A DNA stretch of 64,000 nt from a virus, in the IMG/VR virus record IMGVR_UViG_3300042890_004841, positions 30,049-94,048 of that record; one strand, written 5' to 3'. The position numbers and the translations under genes were made by a program. The notes below the pieces were generated by a model. It made no database searches, was not told where the DNA came from, and saw nothing but the letters and a program-made list of their open reading frames with translations. How positions within the stretch are numbered: position 1 is the stretch's first letter; the number at the start of each line of letters is the position of its first letter. Shown piece after piece: positions 15,520 to 23,310 of the stretch.

Positions 15520-16065
15520 ATGAAACACTTATATGTATATATTAAAGATTTTTTAACGATAAATCAATGTCAAGATATTATTGAAACTTATCATAAAAAT
15601 GACAAGAATTTATTTTTAGATTCTCCTACTTTTTGGAAACATTGTTCAACTAAGATATTATCACCACAGCATTTAGGCAGTTATGCTAGTATGATTGAAG
15701 ATAAGGTTGCTTGTGTTAATCAAGATGTTTTTGGTTTTGATTTGTTTGCTAAACAGTATAACTTATTTCATTTAAACACGTATGAGGGTAAAGATAACCA
15801 TAACTATGACTTGCATATAGATGCGGTAACAGGATCACCAAAAGATATGAAGTTAACAGTTATAATTAACTTAACTCAAGGCGATTATACAGGTGGAGAA
15901 TTTACATTTCCTCCATTAGGTTATGAAGGTAGTATACAAGAATTTGATAGAAGTACAGGATGTATGTTAGTATTTCCATCTTTTATCGCACATAAAGTAA
16001 ATAGTGTGACAAGCGGTAAAAGAACTACGCTTGTTACATGGTTTGAAGGACCAAATTGGAAATAA
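15520..16065 (+). CDS. 2OG-Fe(II) oxygenase (prolyl-4-hydroxylase/PKHD type), 181 aa
   Basis: The iron ligands are visible: H-x-D in YDLHIDAVTG, the distal His in FPSFIAHKV and the 2-oxoglutarate Arg in SGKRTTLVTWFEGP. GDYTGGEFTF is the standard strand before the distal His. The ATG at 15520 begins the conserved part; the in-frame TTG at 15469 adds a hydrophobic stretch without RBS. Substrate unknown; free amino acid or protein Pro hydroxylation is possible. Confidence 0.8.
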   Translation: MKHLYVYIKDFLTINQCQDIIETYHKNDKNLFLDSPTFWKHCSTKILSPQHLGSYASMIEDKVACVNQDVFGFDLFAKQYNLFHLNTYEGKDNHNYDLHIDAVTGSPKDMKLTVIINLTQGDYTGGEFTFPPLGYEGSIQEFDRSTGCMLVFPSFIAHKVNSVTSGKRTTLVTWFEGPNWK

Positions 16066-16083
16066 TTTTTAAAAGGAGAAAAT

Positions 16084-16770
16084 ATGTTTTCACAATCAAT
16101 TACATACCCAACAGCTAGTGAAATTAATTCAGCAATGGCAGGTGTGTATAAAAATATGTCACTTGCTGTATTAGTTAGTATGCTTGTTTCATATTATGTA
16201 GGTACTACCCCTGCATTGCTTCAGTTCTTTTTTACAGGTTTTGTCAAGTGGATTGTTATTTTTGCACCATTAGTTGCAGTGTTTGCTGTGACCTATGGAT
16301 TATCACAAGTACAATCTAAAGAAGTTGCATTATTGATGCTATTAGGTTTTGCTGCACTAATGGGTTTAAGTTTTGCTACAATCTTTGCAGTATACCAAAT
16401 GGGTAGTATCTTTACTGCATTTATGGGTGCAGCAGTTTTATTTGGAACGATGAGTTTTTATGGTTACTTTACTAAAAAGAATCTTGATAGTATTGGTAAG
16501 TTTCTGTTTGTTGGGCTTATTGCTATTGTTATCGCCTCTATTATTAATATCTTTATTGGTAGCAGTGTTGCTGCTATGGTTATTAGTGCACTTGCTATTA
16601 TTATTTTTCTTGGTTTAACTGCGTATGACACACAGAAAATTCGTGAAATGATTATGGAAGAAGGTGCAACTGCTAGAGTAGAATCATTAGGTGCGTTAAC
16701 ACTTTACCTTGATTTTATCAATATTTTCTTGAACTTATTACAGTTGTTTGGTTTGAAGAAAGACGATTAA
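16084..16770 (+). CDS. Bax inhibitor-1 / YccA family membrane protein, 228 aa
   Basis: Seven hydrophobic segments, a conserved GLTAYDTQKIREM near the C-terminus and the family N-terminal region (YKNMSLAVLVSMLVSYYVG). Bacterial relatives (YccA) bind and inhibit the FtsH membrane protease, and BsYetJ is a pH-sensitive calcium leak. Strong RBS AAAAGGAG. In a phage it may protect membrane proteins from FtsH or modulate lysis timing (inference). Its 3' end overlaps a convergent gene by 53 bp. Confidence 0.85.
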   Translation: MFSQSITYPTASEINSAMAGVYKNMSLAVLVSMLVSYYVGTTPALLQFFFTGFVKWIVIFAPLVAVFAVTYGLSQVQSKEVALLMLLGFAALMGLSFATIFAVYQMGSIFTAFMGAAVLFGTMSFYGYFTKKNLDSIGKFLFVGLIAIVIASIINIFIGSSVAAMVISALAIIIFLGLTAYDTQKIREMIMEEGATARVESLGALTLYLDFINIFLNLLQLFGLKKDD

Positions 16771-17395
16771 CAAAGTCTAATAGCAGCATATGGTGCCTAC
16801 CATGGTGCCAATGCTGCTTTATATATTTGTACTTATTGTACCAAAACTTCTCACTTTCAGGGTGGCATCCAATAATACCTATGTTGTTTTGTATAATTGC
16901 CATAGGATCATTATTAGAATATCGTGCGATTACTTTAAACTTACGTTCATTACCAATCAATGAACACCCATCATAAAAAAACATTTCTTCTTCATCATGC
17001 AACCATTGCACATTAGCAACTGTAGCATATGATCGTTTAATATCAGTGTCAGGTCGCTTAATATATTGCACAGCCTCTACACTTTTAAGTATGTTAAAGT
17101 AATAATGTGATGCCCAATATGCACCCATACAAATACCCAAGTAGTAACCACCATTGGTTACAAAGTTTTGTATGGATTGTATAGTTTCTTGTGAGAAGAA
17201 TTTGTAGAATTTGTCACTGCTACCAATGCCACCTGGGAAAGCTAGGATATCAGCTTTAGATAATACTTTGTTTATATTGTCTTGTTCAGACCAAATAGTT
17301 ATTTTGTAGGATTGCTGCAAGGCATTGATCATACCATTGCAGCACCATATTGAGCATTCAGGATCGTGTTGAAATAATGCTATACTTTTTTTCAC
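16718..17395 (-). CDS. BPL_N / class I glutamine amidotransferase-like protein, 225 aa
   Basis: Starts with GTG at 17395 inside a GTGA overlap. The amidotransferase-like fold is marked by FPGGIGSSDKFYKF, the nucleophile elbow GICMGAYWAS and a late His-Glu in GCHPESEKFW. This is the pattern of the biotin-protein-ligase N-terminal-like domain (PF09825), usually without glutaminase partner. Role in the phage unknown. Convergent overlap with the Bax-inhibitor gene. Confidence 0.7.
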   Translation of the reverse strand: MKKSIALFQHDPECSIWCCNGMINALQQSYKITIWSEQDNINKVLSKADILAFPGGIGSSDKFYKFFSQETIQSIQNFVTNGGYYLGICMGAYWASHYYFNILKSVEAVQYIKRPDTDIKRSYATVANVQWLHDEEEMFFYDGCSLIGNERKFKVIARYSNNDPMAIIQNNIGIIGCHPESEKFWYNKYKYIKQHWHHGRHHMLLLDFVNRLSSNQTTVISSRKY

Positions 17396-17580
17396 ATTGG
17401 GTCAGCATCAGGAAAGTCATGACTTGAACCTGCTGATTGAACGTGCATATCAACAAAATCGTATTGTGAAAGTGTATAAATTAGGCTTTTAACAGTTTCA
17501 AGTGTTTCAAGTTGGTCTATTGATTCACTGTTTAATTCAACCTTAATGTCTAAACCATTGATTGTCATTTCTAATTTCAT
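17392..17580 (-). CDS. hypothetical protein, 62 aa
   Basis: RBS AAGGAT upstream. Acidic, predicted beta-beta-alpha (MTINGLDIKVELN). Coupled to the amidotransferase-like gene. Not recognised. Confidence 0.55.
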   Translation of the reverse strand: MKLEMTINGLDIKVELNSESIDQLETLETVKSLIYTLSQYDFVDMHVQSAGSSHDFPDADPM

Positions 17581-17607
17581 GGTAAAATCCTTATAATATT
17601 CTAATAT

Positions 17608-17823
17608 TTATTCTAATTTACCACCACAGTGTGGGCATTTTTTAGTGTCATTAATATGTTCTTGTAAAACTTTTTCCCATTCTTTTATTTCACGTATAAT
17701 ACCTTTTAATGTTCTACGACAACGTATAGGTTTATCTTTTTCTAATTCACCCTTTAAACGTTTACGCAACATGTGAACTCGCTGTTCAAAAACCCCTAAA
17801 AATCCACCTGTTGAATCGCCCAT
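17608..17823 (-). CDS. small protein with C-terminal zinc knuckle, 71 aa
   Basis: N-terminal basic helices (RVHMLRKRLKGELEKDK) and a final KKCPHCGGKLE, half of a zinc ribbon. The ATG directly follows the stop of the glycosyltransferase gene, so they are co-transcribed. Confidence 0.55.
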   Translation of the reverse strand: MGDSTGGFLGVFEQRVHMLRKRLKGELEKDKPIRCRRTLKGIIREIKEWEKVLQEHINDTKKCPHCGGKLE

Positions 17824-18819
17824 TTATACCTCAGTTAAGTTATTTTTAAATATATTCCAAGCTTCTTCCCAACTATAACTTAGGCTTTCAAGCTCTACAT
17901 TTTGTCTATTTAATGTTAAACATTCTGTTATAGATAATTTTAAATTTTCTCGTAAGTATCCTGTAACACCATGTTTTACAACGTCTAGTGGTCCTTGACA
18001 TGGATATGCTGCGACAGGTGTACCACATGCCATGGCTTCAATCATTACAATACCAAATGTTTCCCAACGACTAGGAAATACAAATACATCAGCATTAGCG
18101 TAATATGTTGCTAAATCTGCCCCTGTTTTGAAACCTACAAATTCTACATCGGGATATTTTTGTTCTAATTCTGCACGATAGGGTCCATCTCCGACTAGTA
18201 TTTTTTTTGCATGGAAATAGTTTAATGAACAAAAATCATCTAAATTTTTTTCTTTACTTATTCTACTTACACACAATAAATTAAGTTGATCATTTGTTTT
18301 TGTTCTTAAAGTTGATTTAAATATGGATCTATCAACTCCTCTAGTCCATGGTATAATATCACTTTTTAGACCTTTTTCTTTAAGTTGTTTTACCATAGAC
18401 TCTGTAGTAGTTAAAACTTTTCCTGTATGTTTATGAAACCATTTTATGTATTTCCAAGTAATTGATTCGGGTAGTCCTAAAAGAGTTTTAAGTCCTTCAG
18501 GAAATTTAGTATGATAAGCAGTATTGTACCTAAAATCATGTTTTGTAAGATATGCTCTAGCCCACAGACCCACAGGACCCTCTGTTGCGATATGGATATG
18601 ATTCGGATTGATCTCCTCAATCTTCTCGCCCATCTGCCTTGGTAAGGCAATCTTGACTTCGTTATATAGAGGGCAATCAATGTAGCTGAACTCATCGGGA
18701 GTAATATAAACAAAATGATAACCATCCCGAATCGCATACGTTTCAATATTTTTGTAAGTGGTAACAACCCCATTAATTTGATCATGTAAATTATCTGTTA
18801 CTATTAGTATTTTTTTCAC
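17824..18819 (-). CDS. agt: GT4 glycosyltransferase, Agt-like (glycolipid synthesis under P limitation), 331 aa
   Basis: GT-B fold GT4 enzyme. The N-terminus MKKILIVTDN with INGVVTTYKN, HIATEGPVGLWARAY and NTAYHTKFPE matches the SQDX/MgtA/Agt type that transfers sugar to diacylglycerol. The C-terminal donor site shows CVSRISKEKNLDD, GDGPYRAELE and E-x7-E in WETFGIVMIEAMACGTPV. GTG start with RBS GAGGG. In SAR11 and rhizobia, Agt follows the phospholipase PlcP and makes glycolipids that replace phospholipids. The plcP-like gene lies just upstream here, supporting that role. Substrate specificity is inferred. Confidence 0.75.
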   Translation of the reverse strand: MKKILIVTDNLHDQINGVVTTYKNIETYAIRDGYHFVYITPDEFSYIDCPLYNEVKIALPRQMGEKIEEINPNHIHIATEGPVGLWARAYLTKHDFRYNTAYHTKFPEGLKTLLGLPESITWKYIKWFHKHTGKVLTTTESMVKQLKEKGLKSDIIPWTRGVDRSIFKSTLRTKTNDQLNLLCVSRISKEKNLDDFCSLNYFHAKKILVGDGPYRAELEQKYPDVEFVGFKTGADLATYYANADVFVFPSRWETFGIVMIEAMACGTPVAAYPCQGPLDVVKHGVTGYLRENLKLSITECLTLNRQNVELESLSYSWEEAWNIFKNNLTEV

Positions 18820-18976
18820 ATTTTCCCTCTACTTTAAACCACGGAAATTTAACCCAATGTGCCATTGTTTGTAATGCGTGTTCACAACTAGCTTGATCTT
18901 TAAATTGAAGCTGTATGCGGCCTGGGATATCGGTTGGATCATACGTATTAACTACTATCAGAAATAACATCCACAT
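18791..18976 (-). CDS. small protein between plcP-like and agt-like genes, 61 aa
   Basis: ATG at 18976 with RBS AAAGGA. Hydrophobic N-terminus (MWMLFLIVV), then QFKDQASCEHALQTM and HWVKFPWFKVEGKC with two Cys. It overlaps plcP by 29 bp and agt by 29 bp in other frames, and its constrained look suggests a real gene. The second half recalls small phage proteins with a W-K-F-x-x-F-K-V-x-G-x-C ending. Confidence 0.55.
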   Translation of the reverse strand: MWMLFLIVVNTYDPTDIPGRIQLQFKDQASCEHALQTMAHWVKFPWFKVEGKCEKNTNSNR

Positions 18977-19724
18977 AATCGTCCTTTGTATAGGGCCAAT
19001 AAACAATTTCCCATTTTCCATCATCGTGTTCGACTAACGCAGTGCAACTTTCTACCCAATCACCATCGTTCATATATATTATTCCGTTAATGTCTTTGAT
19101 TTCTGCGTGATGGATATGACCACAAATAACTCCATGATACCCACGCTTAGAACAATAAATAGCCAAATTATTCTCAAATCTAAAGATAAAATCCACTGCT
19201 CGTTTGACTCTGCGTTTAAGATATTGACTAAGACTCCAATAACCGAACCCAAAACGGTGCCTAATACGATTAAATGTGGTATTAAGAGATAAAACAATGT
19301 CATAAGCTTTGTCACCTAAAAAACTTATCCATGGTGCTAATCTTGTTATGCCATCAAATAAATCACCATGTATAACCAAGTATTTTTTACCATCAATACC
19401 AATATGTTCAATTTGATTACATATTTTTATTCTCCCAAAATTTAAACCATATGGAATTAGTGGTCGTAAAAATTCATCATGATTACCTGATATGTAATAT
19501 ACTTGTGAACCACGCTTAGCATGGCCTAAAATTCTTCGAATGACATTAGTATGTGATTGTTTCCAAAACCATTTATTTTGCTGTATTTTCCATCCATCTA
19601 TAATGTCACCAATAAGATAGATATATTCAGCAGAATTATTTTTTAAAAAACTAGATAAATTGTCTGCTTTACAACCTTTGCTTCCTAAATGAGTATCACT
19701 AATAAATATAGATCTATATTTCAT
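18948..19724 (-). CDS. plcP: PlcP-like metallophosphoesterase (phospholipase C type), 258 aa
   Basis: All metallophosphoesterase ligands are present: D10/H12 (SDTHLGSKG), D40 (IGDIIDGW), N81/H82 (SGNHDEF), H119 (HGDLFDG) and the late GHIHHAE. The C-terminal NDGDWVESCTALVEH and the helical insert SLSQYLKRRVKRAV are features of the branch annotated as LpxH-like that contains PlcP, which cleaves phospholipid head groups to give diacylglycerol during phosphate starvation in SAR11 and rhizobia. Followed by an Agt-like glycosyltransferase as in those bacteria. No Shine-Dalgarno sequence: the ATG follows a terminator-like hairpin and T-run. LpxH-type activity is an alternative. Confidence 0.75.
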   Translation of the reverse strand: MKYRSIFISDTHLGSKGCKADNLSSFLKNNSAEYIYLIGDIIDGWKIQQNKWFWKQSHTNVIRRILGHAKRGSQVYYISGNHDEFLRPLIPYGLNFGRIKICNQIEHIGIDGKKYLVIHGDLFDGITRLAPWISFLGDKAYDIVLSLNTTFNRIRHRFGFGYWSLSQYLKRRVKRAVDFIFRFENNLAIYCSKRGYHGVICGHIHHAEIKDINGIIYMNDGDWVESCTALVEHDDGKWEIVYWPYTKDDYVDVISDSS

Positions 19725-19765
19725 AAAAAAATAACTATAGAAAGTTTCGGCTCCCTATAGTTATT
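19725..19765 (-). terminator. intrinsic terminator between pstS and plcP-like gene
   Basis: On the minus strand an 11-bp perfect stem (19755-19765 with 19730-19740) with a 14-base loop precedes a T-run (19725-19729) that ends at the plcP start codon. The loop contains GGGAG. It could separate the two halves of the cassette or act as an attenuator. Confidence 0.7.
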
Positions 19766-19800
19766 TACAAATTTAAACTGATTTATATATTACAGTTGTA

Positions 19801-20808
19801 TTACTTAATTTGACTCCATACTTTTGTACGTATGTCGTTTTGTAGTTTATCAGGTAAGTGTACATAGTCAAGTTCTTCACTTAATTTCTTACCATTTTTA
19901 AATGCCCAATCAAAAAACTTTAATACGTCTTGACTTGCTTTTTTGTCTGCAGGATCTTTATACATAATAATAAAGCTTGCTGTTGTGACAGGCCAAGTAT
20001 CCTTGCCACCCTGATTTACAATACTCAGGCCCATTCCTGGAACTGAGAACCAATCTGCCCCCGCTGCGGCTGCTGCGAAAGTTGTATCATCAGGGTCAAC
20101 AAAGTTACCTGCCTTGTTTTGTAGTTTCATATAATTCATGTTATTTTTCTTAACATAAGCATATTCAACATATCCGATTGCACCTTTTACTCTATTTACA
20201 TTGGCAGCAACACCCTCATTACCTTTTCCACCAACTGAAGAATTTGCTGGCCACTTAACGGCTGAACCTTTGCCTACTTTTTCTTTCCATGCAGGACTTA
20301 CTTCAGTAAGATAATCTGTCCAATTAAAGGTGGTACCACTACCATCAGCACGATGTACTACGGTAATATTTAAATCAGGTAATTTTTTACCTTGATTTAA
20401 TGCACTGATTTTTGGATCGTTCCATTTCGTGATATCCCCCATAAAAATTTCTGCAAGGATAGGTCCTGTGATGCGAAGTTCACCTGCTTTAAACCCTTCA
20501 AGATTGATAACAGGTACTGTACCACCAATGATAACAGGGAATTGAATTTGTCCATTTTTATCTAAATCCTCACCTTTAACGGGTGCATCTGTTGCACCAA
20601 ATGTAACAGTTTTTGAATTAATTTGGCGAATACCACCTGAACTACCTATACTTTGATAGTTTAGTTGTATACCACTTACTTTGTTATAGGCTTCTGCCCA
20701 TTTTGCATAGATAGGATAAGGGAATGTTGCCCCTGCTCCTGTGATAGTTTGTGCATTGACGCTCAAACTAATTGTTACTGCTGCTATAAAACTTAAAATT
20801 TTCTTCAT
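19801..20808 (-). CDS. pstS: PstS, periplasmic phosphate-binding protein, 335 aa
   Basis: Phosphate-binding subunit of the Pst ABC importer. Signal peptide MKKILSFIAAVTISLSVNAQ, then the mature start TITGAGATFPYPIYAKWAEA, the phosphate contacts in SIGSSGGIRQ and ADGSGTTFNWTDYL, and the YVEYAYVKKNNM region. Length is normal for the family. It sits 17 bp after phoX with RBS AAAAGGAA, so both share the Pho-box promoter. pstS is a well-known auxiliary gene of marine T4-like phages. Confidence 0.92.
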   Translation of the reverse strand: MKKILSFIAAVTISLSVNAQTITGAGATFPYPIYAKWAEAYNKVSGIQLNYQSIGSSGGIRQINSKTVTFGATDAPVKGEDLDKNGQIQFPVIIGGTVPVINLEGFKAGELRITGPILAEIFMGDITKWNDPKISALNQGKKLPDLNITVVHRADGSGTTFNWTDYLTEVSPAWKEKVGKGSAVKWPANSSVGGKGNEGVAANVNRVKGAIGYVEYAYVKKNNMNYMKLQNKAGNFVDPDDTTFAAAAAGADWFSVPGMGLSIVNQGGKDTWPVTTASFIIMYKDPADKKASQDVLKFFDWAFKNGKKLSEELDYVHLPDKLQNDIRTKVWSQIK

Positions 20809-20825
20809 TTATATTCCTTTTAAAA

Positions 20826-23030
20826 TTAATAACCAATAATTCCACCATCTTTTCTTGTAATAACAAGAGTTGCGCTACGTGGGCGACCTGTTACTCCATA
20901 CCCTGCATTTCCAGGCCACTGACTTTGTGGAGCTGATCCTGTCCAAAATGACGCAGTAGTGTCCTCGCCAGGATGTTGAACGTTAACAAAAATTGTACGA
21001 CCATCAGCAGACTCAGCGATTCCTGTTATCTCACAACCTGCAGGACCTGTCAAGAATCTACGCAATTTAGTTTCACCTAATTCTGCACCTACAAAGGTGT
21101 TTTGATCTTTTGTTGCCCCACTTAATGTATTAGTAATTGTTACAGATTTACCATCACCGACTTGGCCTGGGATGGCGACAAGCAGTTGATTATGTACTTC
21201 ATCTGTGTAGGCACCATCATCCGTTTGAATCCAACAAAGTCCTGTAGCTTTACTGAACCATAAACCATCAGGGCTACTGAATGAATTTTTAGCTGTTAAT
21301 TTACTAACATTACTTGCAGTATTATCTTCTTCTGATCCAAACAAGAAAATATCCCATACAAAACGTGAAGTTTCTTCACGAAAACGAATTATATGTCCAT
21401 TAGGATTACCTGAGCCTTTTTTACCATCGGGATCAGCATATGAACGAGGATTTGCAGCATCTGTAGTGTTTGGCGTGCGATTTGAAGAGTTATTATTTGT
21501 TAGAGCAAAATAAATCTCACCATTAGATGGATTTACTGCACCCCATTCAGGACGATCCATTTTTGTTGCACCAACTGCATCTGCTGCAATTCTTGTAAAG
21601 ACATAAATTTCAGCTTGATTATTAAATTTAAATGTTGAGTAATTTGCAATGGCAGGATTAGAAATACTTAATTCCAACCAAACACCTGTCCCATCTGAAT
21701 TAAATTTGGCAACAAATAATTTTCCATCATTCATATATTTGTCACCTGCAGCAATTCCACCACCAAAATCAGCAGGATCCCAAGTTTTTGTACTAACCCA
21801 TTTGTAAATATATTCATTACGACTATCGCAACCCATATAAAAAGTTACAGGCTTTCCTGCTTCTAATTTACCATAGACACAAGCTTCATGTGCAGTACGC
21901 CCTAAAGCGATTCTTTTTACAGGTTGACTATTAGGTTGGGTAGGGTCAATTTCAATAATATACCCAAATGTATGTGGTTCATTACGAAAATCATCTTTGC
22001 CTGTAACACCTTTTACACTAACATCCCAACGACTAAATCTAAATTCAGTATCAGGCATATCTGTTACAGTATGCCAACCTTGTGTATTAGCTGAAGTTGC
22101 TGTTGCAGAAAGAGCAGCGTTACGAACTCCATAACGAGCACGAGTTTGTACTATACGTGCATCAGGAGCTACACTACCCTTTGGCATTGAAAAATATGTT
22201 GCCCAATTTTCTTCACAAGTTAAAAATGTTCCCCATGGTGTATAACCTGTACCACAATTGTTTAATGTACCACGACTTGTAGCACCTGTAGGATCATATT
22301 TGGTCTGTAACAATGTTCTGATATTTGCTAATTCATTTGCAGGACCACTAATTTTCATTACAGTTTGTGGTGTAATTCTTCGATTATAATTACTATCAAG
22401 TTTATATGTCCACCCGCTTGAGCCTTTATTAATTTCTACAATACTTACACCATGGTGGTTAATTTCTTTTAATGATTCTAAACCAAGACGAGAACCCAAG
22501 TCCCATTCACCAAATTGGTCATATTTTTTACCACTTACCCCATTACTTGTTTGTCCATTTGGGTGAAAAAAGTGTGCATCTGATGAACTTTCATGATTCA
22601 TACAAAGAAGTGCACGATCAGTATAATTTTTTGTATATTTACCATTACTATCTAAGTGAAATAATTCTACTCCATCGTGATGATCACCTACACGTTTAGA
22701 CCAATCATCTGTCTCCAATCCTTTATTGCTATAAGCTGCAATAGAACTACTCATACGGTCACCCGTAGCATGCAATATTGAATATTGATAGCCTTCGGGT
22801 AACGTAACTTTATCTAAAATATTTTTCGGTACTGCATCAAACGACAATGACGTTGGTAAGTTAATACCATCATCTGTTGATGCACATGATGCCAAAGATG
22901 CACCTACCGCAGTTGTAAAAAACGCAGACCCTGTTTTAATGAATGATCTACGTGATTGATTTCCTAAAGATTCCTTAATAATATCATCTAAATGTTTGTT
23001 ACTAGATGGGTTTTCATTTTCTATAAACAT
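20826..23030 (-). CDS. phoX: PhoX-family alkaline phosphatase, Tat-exported, 734 aa
   Basis: PhoX (DUF839) releases phosphate from organic esters in the periplasm, using calcium and iron. The N-terminus has a twin-arginine motif NQSRRSFIKTG followed by a hydrophobic stretch ending LASC. PhoX landmarks in order include CMNHESSSDAHF, TCEENWATYFS, EPHTFGYIIEIDP, RTAHEACVYG, CDSRNEYIYKW and DRPEWGAVNPSNGEIYF. Length is full. RBS AAGGAG and a PhoB-type box lie upstream. Phage phoX genes appear to be much rarer than phage pstS or phoH. Confidence 0.88.
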   Translation of the reverse strand: MFIENENPSSNKHLDDIIKESLGNQSRRSFIKTGSAFFTTAVGASLASCASTDDGINLPTSLSFDAVPKNILDKVTLPEGYQYSILHATGDRMSSSIAAYSNKGLETDDWSKRVGDHHDGVELFHLDSNGKYTKNYTDRALLCMNHESSSDAHFFHPNGQTSNGVSGKKYDQFGEWDLGSRLGLESLKEINHHGVSIVEINKGSSGWTYKLDSNYNRRITPQTVMKISGPANELANIRTLLQTKYDPTGATSRGTLNNCGTGYTPWGTFLTCEENWATYFSMPKGSVAPDARIVQTRARYGVRNAALSATATSANTQGWHTVTDMPDTEFRFSRWDVSVKGVTGKDDFRNEPHTFGYIIEIDPTQPNSQPVKRIALGRTAHEACVYGKLEAGKPVTFYMGCDSRNEYIYKWVSTKTWDPADFGGGIAAGDKYMNDGKLFVAKFNSDGTGVWLELSISNPAIANYSTFKFNNQAEIYVFTRIAADAVGATKMDRPEWGAVNPSNGEIYFALTNNNSSNRTPNTTDAANPRSYADPDGKKGSGNPNGHIIRFREETSRFVWDIFLFGSEEDNTASNVSKLTAKNSFSSPDGLWFSKATGLCWIQTDDGAYTDEVHNQLLVAIPGQVGDGKSVTITNTLSGATKDQNTFVGAELGETKLRRFLTGPAGCEITGIAESADGRTIFVNVQHPGEDTTASFWTGSAPQSQWPGNAGYGVTGRPRSATLVITRKDGGIIGY

Positions 23031-23081
23031 GTAATTTGGCTCCTTAATAAAACATATTTACAAAAATAGTAGCATATAATT

Positions 23082-23099
23082 ATTACAGAATTATTACAA
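23082..23099 (-). promoter_or_regulatory. PhoB box of the phoX-pstS operon
   Basis: On the minus strand: TTGTAAT, AATT, CTGTAAT, i.e. two 7-bp half-sites at 11-bp spacing resembling CTGTCAT-N4-CTGTCAT. Ten bases further is TACTAT (minus-strand -10), the normal geometry of a PhoB-dependent promoter lacking a -35 element. Confidence 0.75.
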
Positions 23100-23117
23100 T
23101 TTTAAAATTAGGATAGG

Positions 23118-23125
23118 TATAAATA
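23118..23125 (+). promoter_or_regulatory. T4-late-promoter-like octamer TATAAATA
   Basis: Perfect match to the T4 late -10 sequence, 25 bp ahead of the ATG at 23150 on the plus strand. Confidence 0.4.
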
Positions 23126-23149
23126 TTATTATAATTAAAGAATTATAAT

Positions 23150-23299
23150 ATGGCTAGTCCACCACCACATTATAGAGAGATCGTATTAATTGGTATATAG
23201 GTTAGTCAGGATCCATTTTGGGATATCTACACGCTTAGGCTAGCCTCACCTGAGGGATCGCACGAAGAGATTAAGAAGGCCAAAAATAATTGCTGTTAG
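23150..23299 (+). pseudogene. small ORF with one in-frame amber codon, 49 codons
   Basis: Reads MASPPPHYREIVLIGI, TAG (23198-23200), then VSQDPFWDIYTLRLAS and on to a second TAG at 23297. The second half is more GC-rich than its surroundings and protein-like. Either a gene broken by a point mutation, or amber read-through, or an RNA whose coding look is accidental. It is the only plus-strand feature in the 16.7-25.5 kb minus-strand block. Confidence 0.4.
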
Positions 23300-23310
23300 G
23301 ATCCTTAAAC

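Noticed and set aside
18477-18785. Minus-strand ORF of 102 codons inside the glycosyltransferase gene.
   Set aside because: Out-of-frame shadow with hydrophobic composition; the GT4 frame is clearly the coding one.
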